Origin: Gemmatimonadota bacterium
GTDB taxonomy: Bacteria > Gemmatimonadota > Gemmatimonadetes > Gemmatimonadales > GWC2-71-9
DNA length: 12,587 nt
Direction: 5' to 3'
Assembly: GCA_003220975.1 (NCBI GenBank)
Contig: QHTX01000083.1
Location: 3,283 to 15,869 of the forward strand
Shown: one piece after another, positions 6,167-12,587 of the stretch
Position numbering within the stretch: position 1 is the stretch's first letter
Layout: each line of letters opens with the position of its first letter
Notes under the pieces: generated by a model
Told to the model about the DNA's origin: nothing
The model's input: only the letters and a program-made list of their open reading frames with translations
The model's database searches: none
Program-made: the position numbers and the translations under genes

Positions 6167-7228
6167 ATGCGCGCCTGGGTCATCCGCGCCACCGGCGGCC
6201 TCGACCAGTTGGACCTCGCCGATGTTCCCGACCCCGGGGCTGGGGGCGGGCCCGCGACGCTGGGCCCGCGCGAGGTCCGCGTGGCGCTGCGCGCCGCCGC
6301 GCTCAATCACCTCGACCTCCATGTCGTGCGGGGACTGCCCCACGAATACCGCTTTCCTCACATCCTGGGGGCGGACGGGGCCGGCGTGGTGGAGACGGCG
6401 GGCCCGGGCGTGCGATCGGTGCGGCCGGGCGACCGCGTGATGATCAACCCGGGGATCGCGGACTATACGTGCCAGTACTGCCGCGCCGGCGAGCATTCGT
6501 TGTGCGTCAACTACCGTTTGCTCGGCGAACACCTCCCCGGCACCCTGGCCGAGCGCATCGTCGTGCCCGAGCAGAACATCGCCCTCATCCCGGCCCTGGC
6601 GAGCCCCCTCAGCTGGGCGGAAGCGGCGGCGTTTTCGCTCGTCACCCTGACCGCGTGGCGCATGGTCGTCACCCGGGCGCAGGTGCGGCCTGGCGAGACA
6701 GTGCTCATCTGGGGGATTGGCGGCGGCGTGTCGCTCGCCGCGATGCGTATCGCCAAGCTCCGGGGGGCGAAGGTCATTGTGACGAGCTCGAGCGACGCCA
6801 AGCTGCGCGCAGCCCAAGAGCTCGGCGCCGACGTCGCGCTGAACCACACCACCCGCACGGTGTCGCAGGAGGTTCGCGCGTTGACCGACAGACGGGGCGC
6901 GGAGGTGGTGATCGAGCACGTTGGCGAGGCGACGTGGGGCGAGTCGCTGCGGGCGCTCGGTCGCGGGGGGCGGCTGGTCACCTGCGGTGCGACCACGGGC
7001 CCGCATGTGGCGATCGACCTGCGCCGTCTATTCTGGTATCAGTGGACCATCATGGGCGCGACCATGGGGAACGACGCGGAGTACCGCGAGATTGTGCGGC
7101 TGCTCGGGACCGGGGAGCTACGGCCGCCCGTGGACCGAGTCTTTCCGTTCGCCGACGCGCGCGCGGCGTTCGAGCGGCTGGAGCGAGGGGAGCAGTTGGG
7201 AAAAGTCGTCGTGGAGATCGCCACCTGA
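6167..7228 (+). CDS. Zinc-type medium-chain dehydrogenase/reductase (quinone oxidoreductase-like)
   Basis: The 353-residue enzyme has a GroES-like N-terminal domain (about 1-150) and a Rossmann domain (about 155-290). The nucleotide loop is WGIGGGVSLA at 182-191. The strand-2 end, VTSSSDAK, has serines rather than an acidic residue, which favours NADPH. The catalytic-zinc Cys of alcohol dehydrogenases is replaced by Asn47 (NHLDLH), while His65 (PHILGADGAG) remains. The structural-zinc loop has Cys102, Cys105 and Cys113, but the first ligand position is Asp99. This pattern fits NADPH-dependent reductases of alkenals or quinones better than classical alcohol dehydrogenases; the substrate is unknown. 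No SD is visible; the gene lies 25 bp after the Ig-like protein and is probably co-transcribed, perhaps with re-initiation. Confidence 0.92.
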   Translation: MRAWVIRATGGLDQLDLADVPDPGAGGGPATLGPREVRVALRAAALNHLDLHVVRGLPHEYRFPHILGADGAGVVETAGPGVRSVRPGDRVMINPGIADYTCQYCRAGEHSLCVNYRLLGEHLPGTLAERIVVPEQNIALIPALASPLSWAEAAAFSLVTLTAWRMVVTRAQVRPGETVLIWGIGGGVSLAAMRIAKLRGAKVIVTSSSDAKLRAAQELGADVALNHTTRTVSQEVRALTDRRGAEVVIEHVGEATWGESLRALGRGGRLVTCGATTGPHVAIDLRRLFWYQWTIMGATMGNDAEYREIVRLLGTGELRPPVDRVFPFADARAAFERLERGEQLGKVVVEIAT

Positions 7229-7245
7229 TGGGCTCGGCGAGGCCC

Positions 7246-7293
7246 TGTCCTGAAGGACACTCGCTTGATGCCGTTCGCTTCGCTCCGTGTCCT
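7246..7293. repeat. Inverted repeats after the dehydrogenase gene
   Basis: TGTCC (7246-7250) and GGACA (7255-7259) form a small hairpin around TGAA. The same arm, AGGACAC (7254-7260), also pairs perfectly with GTGTCCT (7287-7293), giving two alternative folds. No U-run follows on either strand, so this is not a standard terminator. The structure begins 18 bp after the dehydrogenase stop. Confidence 0.55.
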
Positions 7294-7313
7294 ACAGCAC
7301 AGTGCCGGCCGAG

Positions 7314-7331
7314 CCCAGGCTTCAGCCTGGG
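7314..7331. repeat. Perfect 7-bp-stem palindrome, REP-like
   Basis: CCCAGGC, loop TTCA, GCCTGGG. The loop-side core CTTCAG is the complement of CTGAAG in the hairpin at 7246-7259, so the two palindromes look related. There is no T-tract on either side. It may be a dispersed palindromic element or an mRNA-stabilising hairpin. Confidence 0.6.
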
Positions 7332-7374
7332 AACAAACGTACCAGCGCCTGATCAACTGATCGTCAACTTCATG

Positions 7375-7380
7375 TATGTT
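7375..7380 (+). promoter_or_regulatory. Possible -10 box for the kinase gene
   Basis: TATGTT fits TANNNT and lies seven bases before the GTG at 7388, the spacing expected of a leaderless transcript. A convincing -35 box is absent. Upstream, CTGATC occurs twice (7349-7354 and 7357-7362) and could be an activator site. Confidence 0.3.
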
Positions 7381-7387
7381 ACCCGGC

Positions 7388-10060
7388 GTGACGGCCTCCT
7401 TCGACCGCGTCGCCGCGGCCCTGGCTGACCGCTATCGTCTGATCCGCGAGCTCGGGTCGGGCGGCATGGCGACGGTCTATCTCGCGGAAGACATGCGGCA
7501 CCGTCGCCAGGTGGCGGTGAAGGTGCTGCGCCCCGAGCTCGCCGCCACGCTGGGCGCCGACCGCTTCACGCGCGAGATCGAGACGGTCGCGCAGTTCCAG
7601 CACCCACACATCCTGCCGCTGCTCGACTCCGGTCAAGCCGACGGATTCTTCTATTACGTCATGCCGTCGGTCGAGGGCGAGTCGCTGCGCGACCGGCTGG
7701 CCCGGCACGGCGAGCTGCCGATCCACGACGCCGTGAAGATCCTGGTGGAGGTCGTGGACGCCCTGGCGTACGCCCACGCCCACGGCGTGGTGCACCGCGA
7801 CATTAAGCCGGACAACGTGCTGCTCTCGGGCCGGCACGCGCTGGTGATGGACTTCGGCGTCGCCAAGGCCTTGAGCGACGCGAGCGCGAGGAGTCGGGTC
7901 ACGACGGCCGGCGTCGCGCTCGGCACGCCGGCCTACATGGCGCCCGAGCAGGCGGCCGCCGACCCGCACATCGATCATCGCGCCGACCTCTACGCGGTGG
8001 GCGTGCTGGGCTATGAGCTCGTCACGGGCGGGCCACCGTTCGTCGGGAAGACGGCCTCCGAGGTCCTCGCGGCGCAAGTGACGCGACGGCCCGAGCCGCT
8101 CCAGGCTCGCCGCCCCGCATGCCCTGCGGCGCTCGCGCACATCGTGATGAAATGCCTCGAGAAGCGCCCCGCCGACCGCTGGCAAAGCGCGGACGAGCTG
8201 CTCGCCCAGCTCGAGCCGCTGGCGACACCGAGCGGCGGTACGACGCCCACGGCGACGCGCCCGATGGCCGCGGTCATCGGGACGCCGCTGCGCCGCTACG
8301 TGGCCGCCGCGGTCGTCCTGGCGGCGGTGGTTGTGGGCGTCGTGCTGCTCGCCCGCCCTCGGCCGCCCGCTGTCGCCCTCGGGCGCCGTGTCCAGGTCAC
8401 GCTCGATCCCGGGCTGGAAATCGATCCCGCGTTGTCCCCCGACGGCAAGCTCCTCGCCTACACGGCGGGCTCGCCCGGTCGCATGCGGTTGTACGTGCGG
8501 CAGCTCGAGGGTGGCACCCCGGTGCCAGTCGTGCGTGGCGTGGGTGGCTTCCAGCGGCTGCCGCACTGGGCACCCGACGGCGCGCGCCTGCTGTTCCTGT
8601 CCGATCGCGGCATCGAGATCGCGCCCGCCTTGGGAGGCGCGCCGCGGCTGCTCCTGGCCCTCGCAGGCGCGGCCCCAGGGCCGATCTCGCCCGATGGGCG
8701 GTCGTTCCTGTACGCGTCGGGCGACTCGCTGTACCTGCGGCCCCTCGACGGCGCATTGGCCCGTTTGATCGTCACGGGCCTGGAGCTCCATTCCTTCGCG
8801 TGGTCCCCCGATGGCCGGTGGATCGCTTATGTGTCGGGGAATAAGACCTTCATTGCTGACGGCACCTTCGGCAATCTCGCGCCGAGTAGCGTCTGGATCG
8901 TACGCGCGACGGGCGGCGCGCCGCACCGTGCCACCGACGACCGCAATCTCAACATGAGCCCCGTCTGGATGCCGGAGGGGCGGGCGCTGCTGTACGTGTC
9001 GAACCGCGACGGCGGGCGGGATGTGTACGCCGTCACCGTGGCGGCCTCGGGCGCTTCGGCGGGCCCGCCGGTGCGGCTCACGACGGGCCTCAATGTCCAC
9101 GGGATCAGTGTGGGCGCGAGTGGAGGCTTGCTCGCCTACTCGGCGTTCACGGAGACGTCGAACGTCTGGTCGCTGCCGATCCCCAGCCACGCGCCGCTGT
9201 CAGTCGCGCAGGCGCGGCCGGTGACCAGCGGGAACCAAACGATCGAGGGCTTCGACGTTTCGCCGGACGGTCGCTGGTTGGCGTTCGACTCCAACCGGAA
9301 CGGCGTGCAGCAGGTGTTTCGCGTCTCGCTCGCGGGCGGGGAGCCGGCGCAGCTCACCAACGACTCGACGGACGTGTTTTTCCCCGCCTACTCGCCCGAC
9401 GGGCGGGAGATCGCATTCCATGGCTTCCGCGCGGGACGACGGCAGGTGTTCGTCATTGGGGCCGCGGGCGGTCCAGCGACGCCGCTGACGCACGTGGCAG
9501 GGGACGAGCGCGCCGCCGCCTGGGCCCCGGGTGGTCGGCGCGTCGCGATGCAGCGGGATTTTGCTGGTCCAGACCAGCGGCTCGATATCGTGACCCGGGA
9601 TTTGGAAGGTCGCTGGTCCGAGCCGCGGAGCGTCGGCCTGACCGTCCGGCGGGGTGGCGGCCCAGTCCGTTGTGAGCCGCGCGCCCCGCTGGCGTGGTCG
9701 CCCGACGGTCGCTGGATTGCCGTGACGTGCGTAGCGGGAGGACCGGGACTGATCCTTGTTCCCCCCGACAGCGGCCCGACACGGGTGCTCGTCCCGGACT
9801 CGGCCGGTGGCGCGTCGCTCGTGCCTCAGTGGTCGCCGGACAGCCGGACCGTGTACAACCTGTTCGCGGATTCACTCGGCATGGTCGGCGTGAGCGCCGT
9901 GCCGGTGGCCGGCGGCCCGGCGCGCGTGCTGGTGCGATTCGACGATCCCGCGCGACCCTGGCACCGCTACGGGTTCCGGGCGCGCGGTGGGCGCTTCTAT
10001 TTCACCGTCGGCGATCTGGAGAGCGACATCTGGGTGGCCGAATTGGAGCGGCACCGGTAG
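7388..10060 (+). CDS. PknB-type Ser/Thr protein kinase with membrane segment and C-terminal TolB-like propeller
   Basis: The 890-residue kinase has all the Hanks motifs: glycine loop GSGGMATVY (23-31), VAVK with Lys45, helix-C Glu63, HRDIKPDN with Asp138, DFG with Asp155, and APE at 185-187. It is an RD kinase with Thr172, Thr173 and Thr180 in the activation loop, so control by autophosphorylation is likely. One hydrophobic segment (about 304-323, YVAAAVVLAAVVVGVVLLA) separates the cytoplasmic kinase from an outer region of about 565 residues. That region has about ten PD40/TolB-like repeats, such as FAWSPDGRWIAYVSG and FDVSPDGRWLAFDSN, probably a ligand-sensing propeller. The GTG at 7388 is chosen because MTASFDRVAAALADRY matches the usual start of these kinases; an in-frame ATG at 7376 would add four residues. 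Neither has an SD. It is separated from both neighbours by about 150 bp. Confidence 0.93.
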   Translation: MTASFDRVAAALADRYRLIRELGSGGMATVYLAEDMRHRRQVAVKVLRPELAATLGADRFTREIETVAQFQHPHILPLLDSGQADGFFYYVMPSVEGESLRDRLARHGELPIHDAVKILVEVVDALAYAHAHGVVHRDIKPDNVLLSGRHALVMDFGVAKALSDASARSRVTTAGVALGTPAYMAPEQAAADPHIDHRADLYAVGVLGYELVTGGPPFVGKTASEVLAAQVTRRPEPLQARRPACPAALAHIVMKCLEKRPADRWQSADELLAQLEPLATPSGGTTPTATRPMAAVIGTPLRRYVAAAVVLAAVVVGVVLLARPRPPAVALGRRVQVTLDPGLEIDPALSPDGKLLAYTAGSPGRMRLYVRQLEGGTPVPVVRGVGGFQRLPHWAPDGARLLFLSDRGIEIAPALGGAPRLLLALAGAAPGPISPDGRSFLYASGDSLYLRPLDGALARLIVTGLELHSFAWSPDGRWIAYVSGNKTFIADGTFGNLAPSSVWIVRATGGAPHRATDDRNLNMSPVWMPEGRALLYVSNRDGGRDVYAVTVAASGASAGPPVRLTTGLNVHGISVGASGGLLAYSAFTETSNVWSLPIPSHAPLSVAQARPVTSGNQTIEGFDVSPDGRWLAFDSNRNGVQQVFRVSLAGGEPAQLTNDSTDVFFPAYSPDGREIAFHGFRAGRRQVFVIGAAGGPATPLTHVAGDERAAAWAPGGRRVAMQRDFAGPDQRLDIVTRDLEGRWSEPRSVGLTVRRGGGPVRCEPRAPLAWSPDGRWIAVTCVAGGPGLILVPPDSGPTRVLVPDSAGGASLVPQWSPDSRTVYNLFADSLGMVGVSAVPVAGGPARVLVRFDDPARPWHRYGFRARGGRFYFTVGDLESDIWVAELERHR

Positions 10061-10086
10061 CGGCCGCCCAAGCCGCTGTCGGAGCC

Positions 10087-10130
10087 CCACTTAGGAGTCC
10101 TGCTCCTGTTGCTTTCCAATATCTAAGTGG
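10087..10130. promoter_or_regulatory. Inverted repeat overlapping the gyrA promoter; operator or terminator
   Basis: CCACTTAG (10087-10094) and CTAAGTGG (10123-10130) are perfect inverted copies 28 bp apart. A further ACTTAG lies at 10144-10149. Inside the loop AGGAG (10093-10097) can pair with CTCCT (10103-10107). The arms bracket the proposed -35 box and end just before the -10 box. The right arm is followed by TTATCTTTGTT, so the structure could also end transcription of the kinase gene. Confidence 0.5.
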
Positions 10131-10137
10131 TTATCTT
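10109..10137 (+). promoter_or_regulatory. Likely gyrA promoter
   Basis: TTGCTT (10109-10114) and TATCTT (10132-10137) are separated by exactly 17 bp, in the most AT-rich stretch of the window. The -35 box matches three and the -10 box four of six consensus bases. Start of transcription would be near 10144, leaving a leader of about 60 bases. Confidence 0.45.
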
Positions 10138-10154
10138 TGTTCAACTTAGACTCA

Positions 10155-10173
10155 TCCGCTGTGGACCAGCGGA
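10155..10173 (+). other. Hairpin in the gyrA leader
   Basis: TCCGCTG (10155-10161), loop TGGAC, CAGCGGA (10167-10173): a perfect seven-pair stem just downstream of the proposed transcription start and just before the tandem octamers. No U-run follows, so it is not a simple terminator. Confidence 0.55.
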
Positions 10174-10195
10174 CTAACCGACTAACCGCCTAACC
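10172..10195 (+). repeat. Three tandem octamers in the gyrA leader
   Basis: GACTAACC, GACTAACC and GCCTAACC follow one another without gaps and end ten bases before the gyrA ATG. The region where an SD would lie (AGCCGAGCC) has no clear SD, so these repeats occupy the translation-initiation zone. Confidence 0.8.
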
Positions 10196-10204
10196 AGCCG
10201 AGCC

Positions 10205-12587
10205 ATGACCGCACCCAACGCCCGCGAACGCATCCTGCCGCGCCTCATCGAAGACGAGCTGAAAGAGTCGTTCCTCGACTACTCGATGAGCGTGATCGTG
10301 CAGCGCGCGCTGCCCGATGTGCGCGACGGCTTGAAGCCCGTGCACCGCCGCATCCTGTACGCAATGAACGAGCTGGGGCTCGTGCCGGGCCGCCCCTACA
10401 AGAAGAGCGCCACCGTCGTGGGAGACGTGCTCGGCAAGTACCACCCGCACGGCGACGTCGCGCTGTATGACGCACTGGTGCGCATGGTGCAGGAGTTCTC
10501 GCTGCGCTACCCGCTCGTGGACGGCCAGGGGAACTTCGGCTCGGTGGACGGCGATCCCGCGGCGGCCTATCGCTACACCGAGGCGCGGCTGACGCGCATC
10601 GCCATGACGATGCTCGGGGACATCGACAAGAACACCGTCGATTTCGTTCCCAATTTCGACGACCGCCTGCAGGAGCCCACGGTCCTGCCCGCCCGGCTGC
10701 CGAACCTGATTGTGAACGGCTCGGCCGGCATCGCCGTCGGCATGGCCACGAACATCCCGCCGCACAACCTGGTCGAGACCGTCGCGGCCATCAATCACCT
10801 CGTGGACCACCCCGACGCCCCGGTGAAGGAGCTGCGCAAGTTCGTCAAGGGGCCGGACTTCCCCACGGGCGCGATCATCTACGGCCGCGCCGGCATCAAA
10901 GACTGCTACGAGAAGGGCCGGGGACGGATCGTGATCCGGGCTCGGGCGACGGCCGAGGAAATCGAGTCGACGGGCAAGCAGCAGATCGTCGTGACCGAGT
11001 TCCCCTACCAGGTCTCGCCCGACCGGGTGATCGAGCAGATCCGGGACCTGGTGGTGGCGAAGAAGCTCGAGGGAGTCTCCGACCTTCGGAACGAGTCCGA
11101 CAAGGAAGGCATCCGGGTCGTGATCGAGCTGAAGCGCGACGCGGTGCCGCTGGTGGTGCTCAACCAGCTCTACAGCCACACCCAGATGCAGACGACCTTC
11201 GGCGCGATCATGCTGGCCCTGGTGGACGGGGGGCCGAAGGAGATGAACCTGAAGGAGCTGTTCGAGCACTTCATCGAGCACCGCCACATCGTCATCACCC
11301 GCCGCACCGAGTTCGAGCTGAAGCGCGCGCAGGACCGCGAGCACATCCTCGAAGGTCTGAAGATCGCCGTCGATCACATCGACGAGGTCGTGCGGATCAT
11401 CCGCAAGGCGAAGGACGTCCCGACGGCGGACGCCGCCCTGCGCAAGCGGTTCAAGCTGTCCGAGAAGCAGTCTGCCGAGATCCTCAACATGCGGCTCGCC
11501 CGGCTCACGGCACTCGAGATCTCGAAGCTCGAGGACGAGCTGAAGGAAGTCCGTAAGTTCATCAAGGAGTGCAAGGAGATCCTCGCGTCGAAGCCCCGCC
11601 GCATGAAGATCCTGAAGGAGGAGCTGTCCGAGCTGGCGCACGGGTTCGGCGACGAGCGGCGCACCGAGATCGTCGCCGACCAGGGCGAGTTCTCGATCGA
11701 GGACCTGATCGCCGAAGAGGACATGGTGATCACCGTGTCGCATGCGGGCTACATCAAGCGCCTGCCGGTGACGGCCTACCGACGGCAGCGCCGCGGCGGC
11801 AGGGGCGTGATCTCCGCCCATACCAAGGAAGACGACTGGGTCGAGCACCTGTTCATCGCCTCGACCCACGACTACATGATGTTCTTCACGCAAGGCGGGC
11901 AGTGCTACTGGCTCAAGGTGCACGAGATCCCGCAGGCGGCGCGGGCTGCGCGGGGCAAGCCGATCATGAGCTGCATCGCGATCAAGGCCGACGAGCGGAT
12001 CGCCGCCCTCGTCCCGGTGCGGGAGTTCTCCGACGACCAGTACCTGCTGTTCGCGACCAAGCAGGGCGTGGTCAAGAAGACCGTGCTGTCCGAGTTCGGG
12101 AACCCGCGCTCGGTGGGCATCCGCGCGATCAACATCGAGAAGGGCGACGAGTTGATCGATGTCCAGGTGACGGACGGCAAGAACGACATCGTGCTCGCCA
12201 CCCGCCACGGTATGAGCATCCGGTTCCACGAGAAGGACGTGCGCGACATGGGCCGCACGGCGACCGGCGTGAAGGGGATCGAGCTCGAGAAGCGAGATCA
12301 GGTGATCGACCTGGTCGTCGTGCGGCGCAAGTCGACGCTGCTGACGGTGACCGAAAAGGGGATGGGCAAGCGCTCGGAGCTCGACGAGTATCGCGTGCAG
12401 CACCGCGGCGGTCGCGGCATCATCACCTTGAAGCGCGCCGACAAGACCGGCGACATCGTCGCCCTGAAGGAGGTGTTGCCCGACGACGAGCTGATGATGA
12501 TCACGAAGAAGGGGATCATGATCCGCGTGCCGGTCGAGGGGATCCGCGTCTCCGGCCGCAACACGCAGGGCGTCAAGATCATGAACA
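10205..12587 (+). CDS. gyrA: DNA gyrase subunit A, 3' end outside window
   Basis: This is the A subunit of type IIA DNA gyrase, which cuts and rejoins DNA and with GyrB introduces negative supercoils. 794 codons are visible, and the stop lies beyond the right edge. The N-terminus (DELKESFLDYSMSVIVQRAL) and VRDGLKPVHRRILYAM are typical. The winged-helix region holds GKYHPHGD, the catalytic Tyr124 in YRYTEAR (E. coli Tyr122) and GQGNFGSVDGD. The tower and coiled coil follow, with LNMRLARLTALEISKLEDEL near 430-450. The C-terminal pinwheel carries the GyrA box QRRGGRG at 528-534, which separates it from ParC. Val85 stands where E. coli has Ser83, and Asp89 keeps the E. coli Asp87. The ATG at 10205 aligns with the family start but has no clear SD. 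The neighbouring upstream gene is the kinase, not gyrB. Confidence 0.97.
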   Translation, partial: MTAPNARERILPRLIEDELKESFLDYSMSVIVQRALPDVRDGLKPVHRRILYAMNELGLVPGRPYKKSATVVGDVLGKYHPHGDVALYDALVRMVQEFSLRYPLVDGQGNFGSVDGDPAAAYRYTEARLTRIAMTMLGDIDKNTVDFVPNFDDRLQEPTVLPARLPNLIVNGSAGIAVGMATNIPPHNLVETVAAINHLVDHPDAPVKELRKFVKGPDFPTGAIIYGRAGIKDCYEKGRGRIVIRARATAEEIESTGKQQIVVTEFPYQVSPDRVIEQIRDLVVAKKLEGVSDLRNESDKEGIRVVIELKRDAVPLVVLNQLYSHTQMQTTFGAIMLALVDGGPKEMNLKELFEHFIEHRHIVITRRTEFELKRAQDREHILEGLKIAVDHIDEVVRIIRKAKDVPTADAALRKRFKLSEKQSAEILNMRLARLTALEISKLEDELKEVRKFIKECKEILASKPRRMKILKEELSELAHGFGDERRTEIVADQGEFSIEDLIAEEDMVITVSHAGYIKRLPVTAYRRQRRGGRGVISAHTKEDDWVEHLFIASTHDYMMFFTQGGQCYWLKVHEIPQAARAARGKPIMSCIAIKADERIAALVPVREFSDDQYLLFATKQGVVKKTVLSEFGNPRSVGIRAINIEKGDELIDVQVTDGKNDIVLATRHGMSIRFHEKDVRDMGRTATGVKGIELEKRDQVIDLVVVRRKSTLLTVTEKGMGKRSELDEYRVQHRGGRGIITLKRADKTGDIVALKEVLPDDELMMITKKGIMIRVPVEGIRVSGRNTQGVKIMN

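Noticed and set aside
3325..6306. A very long open frame on the minus strand opposite the Ig-like protein gene
   Set aside because: It is an antisense shadow of high-GC codon bias: Arg/Gly/His-rich, with no recognisable domain, and it crosses several real genes and gaps. The plus-strand product has a clear signal peptide and domains.
7379..9190. A 603-codon open frame on the minus strand opposite the kinase
   Set aside because: The kinase has every catalytic motif on the plus strand; the reverse frame has low-complexity Arg-rich content.
10190..12403. A 737-codon open frame on the minus strand opposite gyrA
   Set aside because: gyrA on the plus strand is certain. The opposite frame is a His/Leu/Val/Asp-rich mirror of its codons.
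1..12587. CRISPR arrays, tRNA or rRNA genes, insertion sequences, phage or defence genes
   Set aside because: No regularly spaced repeats, no tRNA-like cloverleaf, no transposase or integrase motifs and no nuclease or toxin families were seen in any frame; all long coding regions are accounted for.

Overview
This is a GC-rich window of dense bacterial chromosome. The gene content is of the kind seen in Gemmatimonadota or similar soil bacteria: a membrane Ser/Thr kinase with an outer TolB-like propeller, secreted Ig-like/propeller proteins, lipoprotein amidohydrolases, and many GTG starts without Shine-Dalgarno (SD) sites. The phylum is inferred from gene style and remembered family resemblance, not proven.

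Layout. (1) Positions 1-3317, minus strand: three genes whose ends and starts overlap. In transcription order they are a DUF4440/NTF2-like lipoprotein, a metal-dependent amidohydrolase lipoprotein with a complete catalytic set, and a D-aminoacylase-like lipoprotein. The last runs off the left edge, carries an apparent frameshift near 733, and lacks the usual HxH metal motif. (2) Positions 3358-3701, minus strand: an 88-residue protein with a Met/Pro-rich head and a Lys/Arg/Ala tail, followed by a strong hairpin. (3) Positions 3702-3873: a divergent promoter region. (4) Positions 3874-7228, plus strand: an exported protein of five Ig-like domains plus a propeller, then a medium-chain dehydrogenase 25 bp downstream. 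(5) Positions 7229-7387: a small intergenic region with short palindromes. (6) Positions 7388-10060: a PknB-type kinase with one membrane segment and a C-terminal propeller. (7) Positions 10061-10204: a gyrA leader rich in inverted and tandem repeats. (8) Positions 10205-12587: gyrA, cut by the right edge.

Working together. The minus-strand lipoproteins look like one translationally coupled unit that may process N-acylated or cyclic amide substrates at the cell envelope. The Ig/propeller protein and the kinase share the PD40 propeller type but are separate transcription units. The kinase should pass a signal from outside the membrane to cytoplasmic targets. gyrA is a housekeeping gene with its own promoter.

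Nothing here amounts to a clear new defence or mobile system; I see no CRISPR array, tRNA, rRNA or insertion sequence. The most useful leads are the non-canonical metal site and frameshift of the deacylase with its four-copy heptamer repeat, the basic-tailed small protein, the repeat-rich gyrA leader, and valine at the main quinolone-contact position of GyrA.
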